Assembly (NCBI GenBank): GCA_029262415.1
Contig: JAJCZL010000076.1
Location: forward strand, 25,813 to 89,812
Direction: 5' to 3'
From: Deltaproteobacteria bacterium
Lineage (GTDB): Bacteria > Desulfobacterota > Binatia > UBA1149 > JAJCZL01
DNA length: 64,000 nt
In this document: positions 17,590 through 27,277 of the stretch, in pieces
How positions within the stretch are numbered: the stretch's first letter is position 1
Layout of the letters: every line of letters begins with the position of its first letter
Translations under genes and position numbers: made by a program
Notes under the pieces: generated by a model
Told to the model about the DNA's origin: nothing
The model's database searches: none
What the model saw: the letters and a program-made list of their open reading frames with translations, nothing else

Positions 17590-19080
17590 ATGGAAGTAGA
17601 TCTCAAACGCGCCATCGAGGTGATCAGTAAGGAAAAGGGCATCGAGCGGGAGCTCGTGATCGAGGCCATTGAAGAGGCCATGGAGGCAGCTGCCCGCAAG
17701 ACCTACGGGATGGAGCTCAACCTCGAGGCGAAGTACAACCCGGAAATAGGGCACGTCGAGGTTTTCCAGATCAAGACCGTCGTCGCCGAGGTTGACGACG
17801 ACGACGCCGAGATCGGTCTTGGTAAAGCGCGCACGGAACTCGACCCGGGTGCCGAGATCGGCGACGAGGTGTTGCTAAAGCTTGATGCCTCGCCGTTCGG
17901 ACGTATCGCCGCGCAAGCTGCCAAACAAAACATCGTGCAGAAGGTTCGCGACTACGAGCGCACGATGATCTATAACGAATTCAAAGAGCACGAGGGCACC
18001 ATCCAGTCTGGCGTGGTGATGCGTTTCGAGCGCGGCAGTATCATTGTGCAGCTGCGCCCCAACGTCGACGCGATTCTCCCCGAGAGCGAGCAGATCCCGC
18101 GCGAGCGTTACCGCCAGGGGGACCGTCTACGCGCCCTGATCGTTGCGGTCAGCGAGAGCGTCAGAGGGCCGCAAATCGTTCTGTCGCGCCGTTCGCCGGA
18201 CCTCGTCAAACGCCTGTTCGAACAGGAAGTGCCCGAGGTTTACGAGGGAATTGTCGAGATCAAGAAGGTTGTGCGCAAGGAAGGCGTACGCGCCAAGATC
18301 GCGGTTGTATCCAACGATTCGGACGTCGATCCAGTCGGCGCTTGCGTCGGTATGCGCGGTAGCCGGGTGCAGGCGGTCGTGCAGGAACTTCGTGGCGAGC
18401 GTATCGACATCGTACCGTGGACGCCCGATGAGACCGAGTTTGTCTGCCGCGCCCTGTCGCCGGCAAAGGTCTCGCGGATCGTCATCGACGATGAAGCGCA
18501 CACCATGGAAGTCATCGTTCCTGACGACCAGCTATCGTTGGCTATCGGTCGCAAAGGCCAAAATGTGCAGCTGGCCGCTGAGTTGACCGGCTGGAAACTC
18601 GATTGCACGAGTGACGCAGATTACGAACGCAAGGTGCAGGAGTCCCGGCGTTCGCTTTGCCGCGTGGACGGCCTTGGGGACTTCCGCGCTGAACTTCTCC
18701 TGGCTGACGGTTACAAGTCGGCACGCGAGGTGGCGGGCACCGAACCGGCGTCGATCTCGGCGGCTCTGGATATCCCGGCTGAAGAAGCCGAAGCCATCGT
18801 TTCTGCGGCTGCGATCGCCGCAGAGAAGGAACGGCTCGACCGCATGGTTCTCAACGTTGCCTACGGCGTCAGCGATGCAGCCTACGCTCTGCGCGCGCTA
18901 GCCGCGGCCGAGGCTGCAGCCAGCGCAGAAGACGGCGAAGCCGGGACAGACGAAGCGGCCCCGGGCGAGACGACAGCGCCTGCCGATGTATCGGCTGCAA
19001 GCGGAGATGTAGCGTCGGCCGAAACGGCAGCTGCGGTCGCAGATACCGACGGCGAGAAACCGGCGGGGGCCGAAGGTTGA
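17590..19080 (+). CDS. nusA: Transcription termination/antitermination factor NusA
   Basis: RNA-polymerase-associated factor that modulates pausing, termination and antitermination. The 496-residue protein has the N-terminal polymerase-binding domain (1-125) and an S1 domain (about 135-200, EGTIQSGVVMRFERG). Two KH domains follow, with GMRGSRVQAV and IGRKGQNVQL. A helix-hairpin-helix region (VDGLGDFRAELLL) comes next. The last 65 residues are a low-complexity Ala/Glu/Thr tail, longer than in Firmicutes and unlike the tandem acidic repeats of Escherichia coli. The stop overlaps the ylxR start. Confidence 0.96.
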   Translation: MEVDLKRAIEVISKEKGIERELVIEAIEEAMEAAARKTYGMELNLEAKYNPEIGHVEVFQIKTVVAEVDDDDAEIGLGKARTELDPGAEIGDEVLLKLDASPFGRIAAQAAKQNIVQKVRDYERTMIYNEFKEHEGTIQSGVVMRFERGSIIVQLRPNVDAILPESEQIPRERYRQGDRLRALIVAVSESVRGPQIVLSRRSPDLVKRLFEQEVPEVYEGIVEIKKVVRKEGVRAKIAVVSNDSDVDPVGACVGMRGSRVQAVVQELRGERIDIVPWTPDETEFVCRALSPAKVSRIVIDDEAHTMEVIVPDDQLSLAIGRKGQNVQLAAELTGWKLDCTSDADYERKVQESRRSLCRVDGLGDFRAELLLADGYKSAREVAGTEPASISAALDIPAEEAEAIVSAAAIAAEKERLDRMVLNVAYGVSDAAYALRALAAAEAAASAEDGEAGTDEAAPGETTAPADVSAASGDVASAETAAAVADTDGEKPAGAEG

Positions 19081-19376
19081 AATCCGTCGCCAAGACCCAG
19101 CCGCGCCGTACATGCGTGGGCTGCGGCAAACGCGACGAGCAGCGCGTGCTGATGAGGTTCGCCGTCAGCGAAGGCGTTCTTGAATGCCGCAGTCCGAAAT
19201 CTGCCCGCGGCCGTTCCGCATACATACACTCGAGCGGTGCGTGCATTGAACGGCTCGAAAAGAGCCGTTGGGTGGATCGTTCGCTTCGAGTTCGCACCGA
19301 CAAACACATGCGCGCGCACTTCGCGTCGCGTTTGACTCCCGACGGCACTGATCAAGCAACACAGACGGATCGTTGA
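19077..19376 (+). CDS. ylxR: YlxR-family RNA-binding protein
   Basis: A 99-residue DUF448 protein found in nusA-infB operons, proposed to bind RNA. It begins at TTG overlapping the nusA stop by 4 nt. Typical residues are RRTCVGCGKR with the Cys-x2-Cys pair, LMRFAV, and GRSAYIH (usually GRGAY). The C-terminus ends in a polar tail. Position and motif agree, so the call is firm although the function in this lineage is unknown. Confidence 0.92.
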   Translation: MKSVAKTQPRRTCVGCGKRDEQRVLMRFAVSEGVLECRSPKSARGRSAYIHSSGACIERLEKSRWVDRSLRVRTDKHMRAHFASRLTPDGTDQATQTDR

Positions 19377-19386
19377 CGGAACCAAG

Positions 19387-22308
19387 ATGGCACGAGAACG
19401 AATACACAAGCTGGCCGCAGAGTGGGGCGTAAAGTCGAAGGACATCATCGAGCGCCTCGATAAAATGGGCGTTACGGGCAAGAAGGCGCAAAGTGTGCTT
19501 GAGGAATCCGTCGCCGAACGCGTCCGGCGTGAGATGGGTTTCGGCGTACCGGAGCCGGAGGTCGGCCAGGAGCGCGTGACCAACGAAGCGGTCATGGAAA
19601 AACGCGGGCCCGGCCAAACAGATGAGGTCAAAGTCCTTCGTACCGTCACTGAGACGCGGGTGAAGACCGGGGTCTTGTTGCGTCGCACGAAGAGGCGCGA
19701 GGTCGTCACTGACGACGGGACGGGCATTTGGCACGTGCCGGGTGCCGGCTCCGGGCTGCGCGTCGCGACCGCGGTAGACGTCGGCCCGGGTATCCTTGCA
19801 GCGTTCGAGGTGACCGCTTTCGCGTCGGCTGCCGTGCCTGCTGCGCTGCTAACCAATGCCGACACTGCGCTCAGCCACGACGTCGACCACCCCCCGGCGA
19901 TCGATATCGATATGCTTCTGAACGGAACAGCGTCGGCTACCGACACGGAATCCGGCGGACCCTTAAACGGCGGGAGCGGTGGGTTCGGTCATTTTGGACC
20001 GGAATCAGAGGTTGACGAAAACGGCGGCAAGGCGCCGATCGCCGGTGCTGATGAGATTGCTGAAGAAATGATGCGAGCCGCCGCGGACCGAGAAGCTGCC
20101 GAACTGGTTGCAGCTGAACAGGCGGCGGCACAAGCCGCGGAGCACCTCGCTGCAGAAGCAGCCGCAGCTTCCGCCGAGAAAGAGCAAGCTTCCTCCGCAC
20201 CAGGCAAATCACCACTGAGCGGTCCGCGCGTCCTCGGGCGCATTGACCTTAAGAAGCAGGCGAAGCCCGTCATGCCTGCCGAGGCTGCGGGCAGTACGGA
20301 CGCTTCGGGTACTGCCGAGAAACCGGCAGCTGAAGGCGAAGCTGCGGGCAAACCCGCGCGCAAGAAGCGGCGAAAGGTCGTCCAGAAGGAAGACCTGTTC
20401 GACGCGATGGAGCGATCGTTCCAGGCGCGGCCCCGGAAGAAGCGTGCTGCACCGGGACAGAAGATTAAAAAGACAGAAGTTACGACGCCGAAGGCCAGTA
20501 AGCGGGTTGTCAGAATCAACGACATCGCCTCTGCCGGAGAGCTTGCCAAGCTGATGAGCGTCAAATCGGGCGAGGTTCTCGGTGCGTTGATGAGGCTCGG
20601 CGTGATGAAGAGCATCAACGACGCGCTCGACATGGACACCGCGACGCTGGTTGCAGAGGAGTTCGGCTACACCGTCGAGAACACGGCCGTGAATGTCGAG
20701 GCCTTGCTCGGCGGCGGCATGGTCATGCAAAACGACGAAGGTGGTGGCGCGGTAACGCGACCGCCGGTCGTGACAGTGATGGGCCACGTAGACCACGGCA
20801 AGACCTCGGTTCTCGACGTTATCCGCAAGACCAACGTTGTTTCCGGCGAAGCTGGTGGAATTACCCAGCACATTGGCGCATACAACGTCCACACCCCCCA
20901 CGGTGACATCTGTTTCCTTGATACGCCCGGCCACGCAGCTTTCACGGCAATGCGAGCCCGCGGTGCGACCGTGACTGACATCGTTGTGTTGGTGGTTGCC
21001 GCCGACGACGGCGTGATGCCGCAAACGCTCGAGGCTATCAGCCACGCACAGGCCGCCGGTAACCCAATCATTGTTGCGATCAACAAGTGCGACAAGCCCG
21101 ATGCTAATCCCGACCGCGTAAAGCAGCAGCTCGCCGAGCGTGGTCTGCAGACTGAAGACTGGGGAGGGCAGACCCAATCAGTCAACGTCTCTGCCATCCA
21201 GAAAAGCGGAATCGATGATCTCCTCGAGCAAATCAGTGTGCTTGCGCAGCTCCTCGAGTTGACTGCTGTGAAGGATAAGAAAGCCGGCGGAGTAGTCGTC
21301 GAAGCCCGGCTCGACAAAGGGCGCGGCCCGGTTGCAACCATTCTGGTCCAAGAAGGCACGCTTAAGCGCGGCGACCAATTCGTGTGCGGCGATACCACCG
21401 GCAAGATCCGTGCGATGACCGATTATGCGGGTAAACCGGTTGAGCAAGCAGGCCCTTCGACTCCGGTCGAGATCACGGGCCTAGAGGGAGTCCCAGCCGC
21501 AGGCGACGGTTTCGTCGTCGTAGACGACGCTGCCCGTGCGCAGCAAGTCGCGGAGTTTCGGCGCGAGTCGACGCGGAAAACCCAGCTCGCTTCCTCGACG
21601 CGTATGTCCCTCGAAGACCTCCAGCACCAGGTCGCCACCGGTGAAGTCGAAGAACTTAAAATCATCATCAAGACCGACGTGCATGGGACGGCGGAAGCGC
21701 TCACGCAAGCGCTTGAGAAGCTCTCGACGAACGAGGTCTCAACGACAGTCATTCACACCGGCGTCGGAGCGATCAATGAGTCCGATGTGCAGCTGGCGCT
21801 GGCCTCCAACGCGATGATCATCGGTTTCCACGTGCGACCGGAAGCAAAGGCGCGTGCTCTGGCAGAACGTGAGGGCGCCGAGGTGCGGTTGCACACGGTG
21901 ATCTATGAGGCCGTCGACGAGGTAAAAGCCGCGCTCGAAGGCCTGCTTCGACCCGACTTCAAAGAAAAGATCCTTGGGCACGCGGAGGTCCGCGATACGT
22001 TCAACGTCCCTGGTGGAGTTACGATCGGCGGTTCCTATGTTCTCGACGGCACCCTTACGCGTAACGGAGACTGCCGCTTGCTCCGCGACAACGTCGTCAT
22101 TGTCACTAGTAAGATCAGTAGTTTACGGCGTTTCAAAGACGACGTCCGCGAAGTACAGACGGGCTACGAATGCGGGATCGGCATCGAGAAGTTCAACGAT
22201 CTCAAGTTGGGCGACGTGATCGAGTGTTTCAAGTTGGAAGCGGTCAAGCGCACCTTTGAGCAGTCGGTCGCGAGGACTGCGCAACAAGACGCGTCGCAAA
22301 GCGACTGA
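19387..22308 (+). CDS. infB: Translation initiation factor IF-2
   Basis: GTPase that brings initiator tRNA to the 30S subunit. The 973-residue protein starts with the IF2_N motif ([18 protein letters not shown]). A long linker (about 60-370) contains an unusual stretch at about 110-210, poor in Lys/Arg and rich in Ala, Val and Gly, then an Ala/Glu-rich helix. A second IF2_N-like module ([20 protein letters not shown]) precedes the G domain, with P-loop GHVDHGKTS (about 465), DTPGHAAF and NKCDKP. The C-terminal domains include the fMet-tRNA-binding region. The ATG has GGAACCAAG upstream. Confidence 0.97.
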   Translation: MARERIHKLAAEWGVKSKDIIERLDKMGVTGKKAQSVLEESVAERVRREMGFGVPEPEVGQERVTNEAVMEKRGPGQTDEVKVLRTVTETRVKTGVLLRRTKRREVVTDDGTGIWHVPGAGSGLRVATAVDVGPGILAAFEVTAFASAAVPAALLTNADTALSHDVDHPPAIDIDMLLNGTASATDTESGGPLNGGSGGFGHFGPESEVDENGGKAPIAGADEIAEEMMRAAADREAAELVAAEQAAAQAAEHLAAEAAAASAEKEQASSAPGKSPLSGPRVLGRIDLKKQAKPVMPAEAAGSTDASGTAEKPAAEGEAAGKPARKKRRKVVQKEDLFDAMERSFQARPRKKRAAPGQKIKKTEVTTPKASKRVVRINDIASAGELAKLMSVKSGEVLGALMRLGVMKSINDALDMDTATLVAEEFGYTVENTAVNVEALLGGGMVMQNDEGGGAVTRPPVVTVMGHVDHGKTSVLDVIRKTNVVSGEAGGITQHIGAYNVHTPHGDICFLDTPGHAAFTAMRARGATVTDIVVLVVAADDGVMPQTLEAISHAQAAGNPIIVAINKCDKPDANPDRVKQQLAERGLQTEDWGGQTQSVNVSAIQKSGIDDLLEQISVLAQLLELTAVKDKKAGGVVVEARLDKGRGPVATILVQEGTLKRGDQFVCGDTTGKIRAMTDYAGKPVEQAGPSTPVEITGLEGVPAAGDGFVVVDDAARAQQVAEFRRESTRKTQLASSTRMSLEDLQHQVATGEVEELKIIIKTDVHGTAEALTQALEKLSTNEVSTTVIHTGVGAINESDVQLALASNAMIIGFHVRPEAKARALAEREGAEVRLHTVIYEAVDEVKAALEGLLRPDFKEKILGHAEVRDTFNVPGGVTIGGSYVLDGTLTRNGDCRLLRDNVVIVTSKISSLRRFKDDVREVQTGYECGIGIEKFNDLKLGDVIECFKLEAVKRTFEQSVARTAQQDASQSD

Positions 22309-22324
22309 GGAAGAGTTCAGTCCG

Positions 22325-22612
22325 ATGGTTGTCGGCGTTTTGACGATGACTCTTTTCCTTCACGAGAACCATTCGTTGAAAGGCAAGCGGTCAGTCCTGC
22401 GTTCGATCAAATCGCGCGTGGCCAATAAGTTCAATGTGTCGGTCGCTGAGTGTGGAGACAACGACAACTGGCAGCGTATAGTTCTCGGCGTTGCCCAGGT
22501 CGGCAACGATTGCGACCACGTTGACCGCTCGCTGCGCTCGGTATCGGAGTTCATCGTTGGGCTCGGATTGGCCGATCCGGGCGAGGAAAGCTACGAACTG
22601 CTGAGTCTGTAG
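22325..22612 (+). CDS. ylxP: YlxP-like DUF503 protein
   Basis: A 95-residue protein of the DUF503 family that regularly sits between infB and rbfA. Diagnostic segments are the HSLKGKRSVLRSIKSRV block and FNVSVAE, followed by WQRIVLGVA. The ATG at 22325 was chosen over an in-frame upstream start inside infB, because MVVGVLT is the family start and GAGGAAGAG lies about 10 nt before it. Its function is unknown. A double-stranded-RNA or ribosome-related role is suggested only by context. Confidence 0.9.
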   Translation: MVVGVLTMTLFLHENHSLKGKRSVLRSIKSRVANKFNVSVAECGDNDNWQRIVLGVAQVGNDCDHVDRSLRSVSEFIVGLGLADPGEESYELLSL

Positions 22613-22632
22613 GCAGCACTCCAAGTAAAGCT

Positions 22633-23001
22633 GTGCCATCCCAGAGACAACAACGCGTAGCACGACAGGTTCTGCAGGCGGTTTCGACGATTGTCGAGAA
22701 CCAAGTGCGCGACCCCCGCGTCGGGCTGGTCACCTTCACCTACGCACGAGTGAGTCCCGATCTACGCAACGCTACGGTTTACTTCTCAGCGCACGGGGGC
22801 GAGGAGGCTGAACGGGGGTGCGCGGAAGCGCTCGAGCATGCGTGCAGCTATATCCGTCGTGAGTTGGGGCGGACTTCGGCACTCCGCTACACGCCCAGCT
22901 TACGGTTCGAGCGAGACGAAGGGCCCGACCGCGCCGATCGGATCGAGCGTCTGCTTGCCGACAATGCCGACCGAACCCAAGACGACGATGACGAGCGTTG
23001 A
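22633..23001 (+). CDS. rbfA: Ribosome-binding factor A
   Basis: Late 30S assembly and cold-adaptation factor. The 122-residue protein starts at GTG and shows the KH-like RbfA fold signs: RQVLQAVSTIVE, VRDPRVGLVTFT, the ATVYFS strand, and RRELGRTSALRYTPSL ending in a basic-aromatic strand. The Asp-rich tail (DRTQDDDDER) is acidic. Its last 14 nt overlap the start of truB, so translation is coupled. Confidence 0.94.
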   Translation: MPSQRQQRVARQVLQAVSTIVENQVRDPRVGLVTFTYARVSPDLRNATVYFSAHGGEEAERGCAEALEHACSYIRRELGRTSALRYTPSLRFERDEGPDRADRIERLLADNADRTQDDDDER

Positions 23002-23953
23002 CGCTGATGCCGCGCTCGACGGCATCTTACTGGTCGACAAGCCAGGGGGAATCTCTTCGGCGCGTGCCGTTGCGATCGTCAAGCGTGTCCTCGGAGGGGT
23101 GCGAACCGGCCACCTGGGTACGCTCGACCCGTTCGCGTCCGGCCTGCTGCCGTTGTGCGTAGGCGAGGGCACCAAGACCGCGCGCTACTTGAACCTCGCC
23201 GACAAGTCCTACACCGGAACCGTCAGACTCGGGATAACCACAGACACCCTCGACCGTACCGGAGAGGTGACGTCAAAGCAGGACGTGCCGACCATCGACG
23301 ATGCTTGGCTCGAGACGCTGGAGAAGGAATTCACCGGCACTTTCGAACAGGTGCCGCCGGCATTCTCAGCGATAAAGAACGCCGGGGTTCGCAGCTACAA
23401 GCGTGCACGGGCTGGAGATGTCCAAGAACCTCCCGCGCGAATCGTACGGATTGATCGTTTGTCGGTTCGCGCACAGGGGTCGGATCTTTTGTCGATCGAG
23501 GTAGATTGCTCGAAAGGGACTTACATTCGTAGTCTCGCTCGCGATATCGGCGCCCGGCTCGGCTGCGGAGGTCTGTTGGAGAGCTTGACGAGAACCCGCT
23601 TTTCACCTTTTGTGCTCGGCGATGCCGTAGGTCTGGACGTGGATGGCGGCGAACTCGCAGTAGAGACGCTGCGGTGCGGCCTTGTGACCGTTGAGCAGGC
23701 TCTTGCGTGGATGCCGGCCGTAGAGATCGACGAACGCACCGAGAACGAGCTTCGCTGCGGGCGGCAGGGGGCTTTGCAAAGTATTGTCCCGGCTGGCGCC
23801 GAGCCGGGACCCGTACGGATGATGAAGGGCTTGGCGTTGGTGGCCGTTGCCAGCCCGACGGGCCCTATCTATAAACTCGACCGTATCTTCAAGAAGCACC
23901 CGGGGTCTTTCACTGAGGAAAGCCCTCAGGTAGGTTGCGCCGATATAGAGTAG
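22988..23953 (+). CDS. truB: tRNA pseudouridine-55 synthase
   Basis: Forms pseudouridine at position 55 of the T-loop in tRNAs. With ATG 22988 the protein is 321 residues and begins with the family opening DGILLVDKPGGISS. The catalytic Asp47 lies in GHLGTLDPFASG, and the RNA-binding SYTGTVRLG and KGTYIRSLARDIG follow. A C-terminal PUA-like domain closes the protein. It overlaps rbfA by 14 nt. The usual neighbour ribF is absent; a glutathione S-transferase gene follows after 12 nt instead. Confidence 0.95.
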   Translation: MTSVDADAALDGILLVDKPGGISSARAVAIVKRVLGGVRTGHLGTLDPFASGLLPLCVGEGTKTARYLNLADKSYTGTVRLGITTDTLDRTGEVTSKQDVPTIDDAWLETLEKEFTGTFEQVPPAFSAIKNAGVRSYKRARAGDVQEPPARIVRIDRLSVRAQGSDLLSIEVDCSKGTYIRSLARDIGARLGCGGLLESLTRTRFSPFVLGDAVGLDVDGGELAVETLRCGLVTVEQALAWMPAVEIDERTENELRCGRQGALQSIVPAGAEPGPVRMMKGLALVAVASPTGPIYKLDRIFKKHPGSFTEESPQVGCADIE

Positions 23954-23965
23954 GAGGACCAGGCC

Positions 23966-24691
23966 ATGGCTGTACAGTTGTTCGGAACACGTGTTTCGCC
24001 GTTCGTCGAAAAGGTCGCCCGTGCGCTCCAGTACAAAGGCCTGGAGTTCTCGATGGTGCCGCTCAAGAGCCCCCGCGATTTCTCCCGCTGGTCACCGGTA
24101 ACGGGCAAGATGCCGGTCATCGACATCGACGGCGCGCGTACATACGACTCGACGCGAATTTTCCGGGCTCTCGACGCGCATCAGCCCGAACCACGCCTCT
24201 ACTCTGATGATCCGGCTCTAGCGCGACGCCAAGCCTTCCTTGAGGATTGGTCCGATGAGTCGCTCTACTGGTACGCCATGGGCCTTCGCTGGAACCCGGT
24301 CAACTCTGCGGCTAGTGCCGAACAGGTTCTTGGCTCGCTTCCCCCACTGGTGAGGCCGATTGCTCGGCTCTTCCTACCCCGCCAGATCGCGGCCTCAGCA
24401 AGAGCCCAAGGGTTGGCACGCCTTCCCCTGGAGGTACTCAGCGAGGAGCTAGCCAGGCGACTCGACGAACTGGTTGAACTCCTCGGCGACAAGCCATACT
24501 TCTTCTCGGATGCGCTTGGGGCCCCGGATCTGGCGATTTTCAGCCAACTGGGCGTGCTGCGCAGCGGGCCGACGCCGCAGGCGGCGAGAATGATTGATCA
24601 GCGTAAGTCGCTGGCCGAGTTTTATGACAGAGTTGATCGGGCTACCGCCCCCAAGCGAGCCGGGCAAGAGAGTGGCAGGCGTGCGGCATAG
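23966..24691 (+). CDS. Glutathione S-transferase family protein
   Basis: A 241-residue two-domain GST-like protein. The thioredoxin-like N-terminus MAVQLFGTRVSPFVEKV has Ser11-Pro12 where many bacterial GSTs hold the catalytic Ser or Cys. GKMPVIDIDG contains the cis-Pro, and DSTRIFRALD is the glutathione gamma-Glu site. The helical C-terminal domain carries DLAIFSQLG, the N-capping-box region. A good ribosome site (GGAGG) precedes the ATG. It sits between truB and rpsO, an unusual place for a GST. A short hairpin with a T-run follows. Its substrate is unknown. Confidence 0.88.
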   Translation: MAVQLFGTRVSPFVEKVARALQYKGLEFSMVPLKSPRDFSRWSPVTGKMPVIDIDGARTYDSTRIFRALDAHQPEPRLYSDDPALARRQAFLEDWSDESLYWYAMGLRWNPVNSAASAEQVLGSLPPLVRPIARLFLPRQIAASARAQGLARLPLEVLSEELARRLDELVELLGDKPYFFSDALGAPDLAIFSQLGVLRSGPTPQAARMIDQRKSLAEFYDRVDRATAPKRAGQESGRRAA

Positions 24692-24694
24692 AAG

Positions 24695-24713
24695 AGGAGC
24701 CGACTCCTTTTTT
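24695..24713 (+). terminator. Weak intrinsic terminator after the GST gene
   Basis: AGGAG pairs with CTCCT (24695-24699 with 24704-24708) around a 4-nt loop, and T residues run to 24713. The stem is only 5 bp, so it may be partial or an attenuator between the truB unit and rpsO. Confidence 0.5.
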
Positions 24714-24789
24714 GGCGGTGTTGCTTGCCTGCCTTGACGTGCCGTGTTAAACACACTCAACCTCAGAGGAAAAAAGTAGAGAAGCGACG

Positions 24790-25068
24790 TTGTCGGTAGC
24801 ACCAGAAAAGAAACAATCAAGGCAGTCAGTCATCGAGTCCTACAGAACTCACGACTCGGATACGGGTTCGCCCGAGGTCCAGATCGCTCTGCTGAGTTCG
24901 CGGATTTCTGAGCTAACCGAGCATTTCAAGTCCCATCCCAAGGATCGGCACTCACGCCGCGGCCTTCTCAAGCTGGTTAGCCAGCGCCGCAGGCAGTTGA
25001 GCTATCTCAAGCGAACGAACTACGAGCGTTACCTATCCGTCATCGGACGGCTCGGCCTTCGCAAATAG
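24790..25068 (+). CDS. rpsO: 30S ribosomal protein S15
   Basis: Primary 16S-rRNA-binding protein of the 30S platform. It has 92 residues starting at TTG. Diagnostic segments are [24 protein letters not shown] before it, and the C-terminal [21 protein letters not shown] broken by family positions. The order rpsO-pnp is the usual one. The leader 24714-24789 could hold the autoregulatory site known from other S15 genes, but I could not identify a specific fold. Confidence 0.97.
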   Translation: MSVAPEKKQSRQSVIESYRTHDSDTGSPEVQIALLSSRISELTEHFKSHPKDRHSRRGLLKLVSQRRRQLSYLKRTNYERYLSVIGRLGLRK

Positions 25069-25069
25069 T

Positions 25070-25088
25070 AAGCCGTCCGGCTTTCTCT
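25070..25088 (+). terminator. Possible rpsO-pnp intergenic hairpin
   Basis: AAGCC/GGCTT (25070-25074 with 25079-25083) forms a 5-bp stem with a 4-nt loop followed by TCTCTCC. The T-tract is poor. It may be an RNA-processing or partial termination signal between rpsO and pnp, as known in other bacteria; here this is inference. Confidence 0.35.
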
Positions 25089-25140
25089 CCTCAGCGGTTT
25101 TGCATATTCGCCTCGTTAATCGGGGCAGAGGAGTCTATTC

Positions 25141-27264
25141 ATGCATCAGAAAATTGATATTGATTTTGGGGGCCGAACCTTCACGTTGGAGACCGGCAAA
25201 GTGGCCAAACAGGCCGACGGCGCGGTTATGGTTTCCTACGCCGATACATCGGTGCTCGTCACTGCCGTTTCGGCACACACCGCGCGAGAGGGATTCGATT
25301 TCTTTCCGCTTACGGTCGAGTACCAAGAAAAGGCTTTCGCAGCAGGTAAAATTCCCGGCGGGTTTTTCAAGCGTGAGGGGCGTCCCGGCACTGCCGAGGT
25401 TATCACATGCCGAGTCATCGACCGGCCGCTTCGTCCGCTGTTTCCCGAGGGGTATCGCAACGAAACCCAGATTATCGCTACCGTGCTGTCGGCTGATCCG
25501 ACCGGCCCGACCGATGTTTGCGCGTTGATCGGTGCTTCTGCCGCGCTGACCATTTCGGACATTCCCTTTGACGGCCCGATCGCCGGTGTGCGTATGGGCC
25601 GCATCGGCGGCAAGATGATCATCAACCCGAGCATCGAAGAACTCGAGACCTGCGAACTCGAGATTCTTATTGCGGCCCGTCGCGAAGGTATCGTGATGGT
25701 CGAAGGCGGCGCACGGATGATCCCCGAGGACGAGATCCTCGAGGCGCTCGAACAAGGTCATAAAGCGATTCTCCCGATTCTCGACATGCAAGAACAGTTG
25801 CGTTCGAAGGTCGGCAGGGAAAAGCGCGTATTTGTCTCGCCGGAGCTCGACAAGGACGTCTACTCGCGCGTCAGCGAGCTGGCTACGCCGGGTTTGCGCA
25901 GCGCGTACTCAGAGAAAGAAAAGCTTCCGCGCTACGCTGCGCTGCGCAAGGCTAAAGAAGCACTCAAAGCCGCGTTGCCGGATGATCTTGCTGAACGTAA
26001 GGGCGAAGTTGCCGATGCGGTCGATAAGCTGAAGAAGGACATGGTCCGTGGCGATATCGTCGGTAAGGGCGTCCGTTTGGACGGACGCGGCACCGAGGAT
26101 GTACGCGACATTAGCGTCGAGACGGGCTTTTTGCCCCGCGTCCACGGTAGCGCGCTGTTTACCCGCGGCGAAACGCAAGCCATCGTCGTCGCTACGCTAG
26201 GTACTGCTCAAGACGAGCAACGCATCGACTTGCTTCACGGTGACGTCCGTAAACGTTTCATGCTGCACTACAACTTCCCACCCTACAGTGTCGGTGAAGC
26301 CAAAATGCTGCGCAGCGCTGGACGTCGCGAGGTCGGACACGGCGCGCTGGCCGAACGCGCGATCCTGCCGGTTCTGCCGAGCCTCGAAGAGTTCCCGTAC
26401 ACGTTGCGTATCGTCTCCGAGATCACTGAATCGAACGGTTCGTCGTCGATGGCTTCGGTTTGTGGCAGCTCGCTTTCGCTGATGGACGCGGGGGTACCGA
26501 TCAAGGCGCCGGTTGCCGGCGTAGCGATGGGACTAATCCGTGAGGACGGCAAATACTCGATCCTCTCCGACATTCTTGGAGACGAAGACCACCTCGGCGA
26601 CATGGACTTCAAGGTTGCCGGGACCGCTGAGGGAATCACCTCGGTGCAAATGGACATCAAAATCGACGGCATCCCGCAGGACGTTATGAAGCAAGCGCTC
26701 TACCAGGCGCGCGATGCCAGGCTTCACATCTTGGCGGAGATGGCGAAGGGTCTCGATACGCCGCGCCAAGAAGTGTCGAAGCACGCCCCGCGCATCGAGA
26801 TCATGAAGATCAACCCGGACAAGATCCGCGACGTCATCGGCCCCGGAGGTAAGGTCATTCGCGCGATTGTCGAGCAGACCGGTTGCAAGATCGATGTCGA
26901 GGACGACGGCACCGTGCGTGTGGCTTCTTCGGATCGCGATGCACTGTTGAAAGCGATGGACATCATCAACGGGCTGACCTCGTCGCCCGAGATCGGCCGC
27001 ATCTACGAGGGCGTCGTCAAGCGCATTGCCGACTTCGGCGCTTTTGTCGAGATCCTTCCCGGTACCCAGGGGCTTTGCCATATCTCACAGCTTGCCGACC
27101 ACCGTGTTGGCGAAGTGCGCGAGGTTATCCAAGAGAACCAGACAATTCCCGTCAAGGTTCTCGAAGTGGATCGACAGGGCCGCATTCGGTTGAGCCTCAA
27201 AGAGGCGCTACGCGACCGTGGTGAGATCGGCGACGGTGGCACCGAGCAAGATTCGGCGAACTGA
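25141..27264 (+). CDS. pnp: Polyribonucleotide nucleotidyltransferase
   Basis: 3'-to-5' phosphorolytic exoribonuclease of mRNA decay. The 707-residue protein has two RNase PH domains (first opening IDFGGRTFTLETGKVAKQ, second VRLDGRGTEDVRDI with the FPPYSVGE and RREVGHGALAERA active-site blocks). A KH domain (IGPGGKVIRAI, about 565) and a C-terminal S1 domain (YEGVVKRIADFGAFVEI, about 620) follow. Length and order match the family. The ATG follows AGAGGAGTC. It ends 13 nt before the M16 peptidase start. Confidence 0.98.
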   Translation: MHQKIDIDFGGRTFTLETGKVAKQADGAVMVSYADTSVLVTAVSAHTAREGFDFFPLTVEYQEKAFAAGKIPGGFFKREGRPGTAEVITCRVIDRPLRPLFPEGYRNETQIIATVLSADPTGPTDVCALIGASAALTISDIPFDGPIAGVRMGRIGGKMIINPSIEELETCELEILIAARREGIVMVEGGARMIPEDEILEALEQGHKAILPILDMQEQLRSKVGREKRVFVSPELDKDVYSRVSELATPGLRSAYSEKEKLPRYAALRKAKEALKAALPDDLAERKGEVADAVDKLKKDMVRGDIVGKGVRLDGRGTEDVRDISVETGFLPRVHGSALFTRGETQAIVVATLGTAQDEQRIDLLHGDVRKRFMLHYNFPPYSVGEAKMLRSAGRREVGHGALAERAILPVLPSLEEFPYTLRIVSEITESNGSSSMASVCGSSLSLMDAGVPIKAPVAGVAMGLIREDGKYSILSDILGDEDHLGDMDFKVAGTAEGITSVQMDIKIDGIPQDVMKQALYQARDARLHILAEMAKGLDTPRQEVSKHAPRIEIMKINPDKIRDVIGPGGKVIRAIVEQTGCKIDVEDDGTVRVASSDRDALLKAMDIINGLTSSPEIGRIYEGVVKRIADFGAFVEILPGTQGLCHISQLADHRVGEVREVIQENQTIPVKVLEVDRQGRIRLSLKEALRDRGEIGDGGTEQDSAN

Positions 27265-27277
27265 GGGCGGTCGGGGA

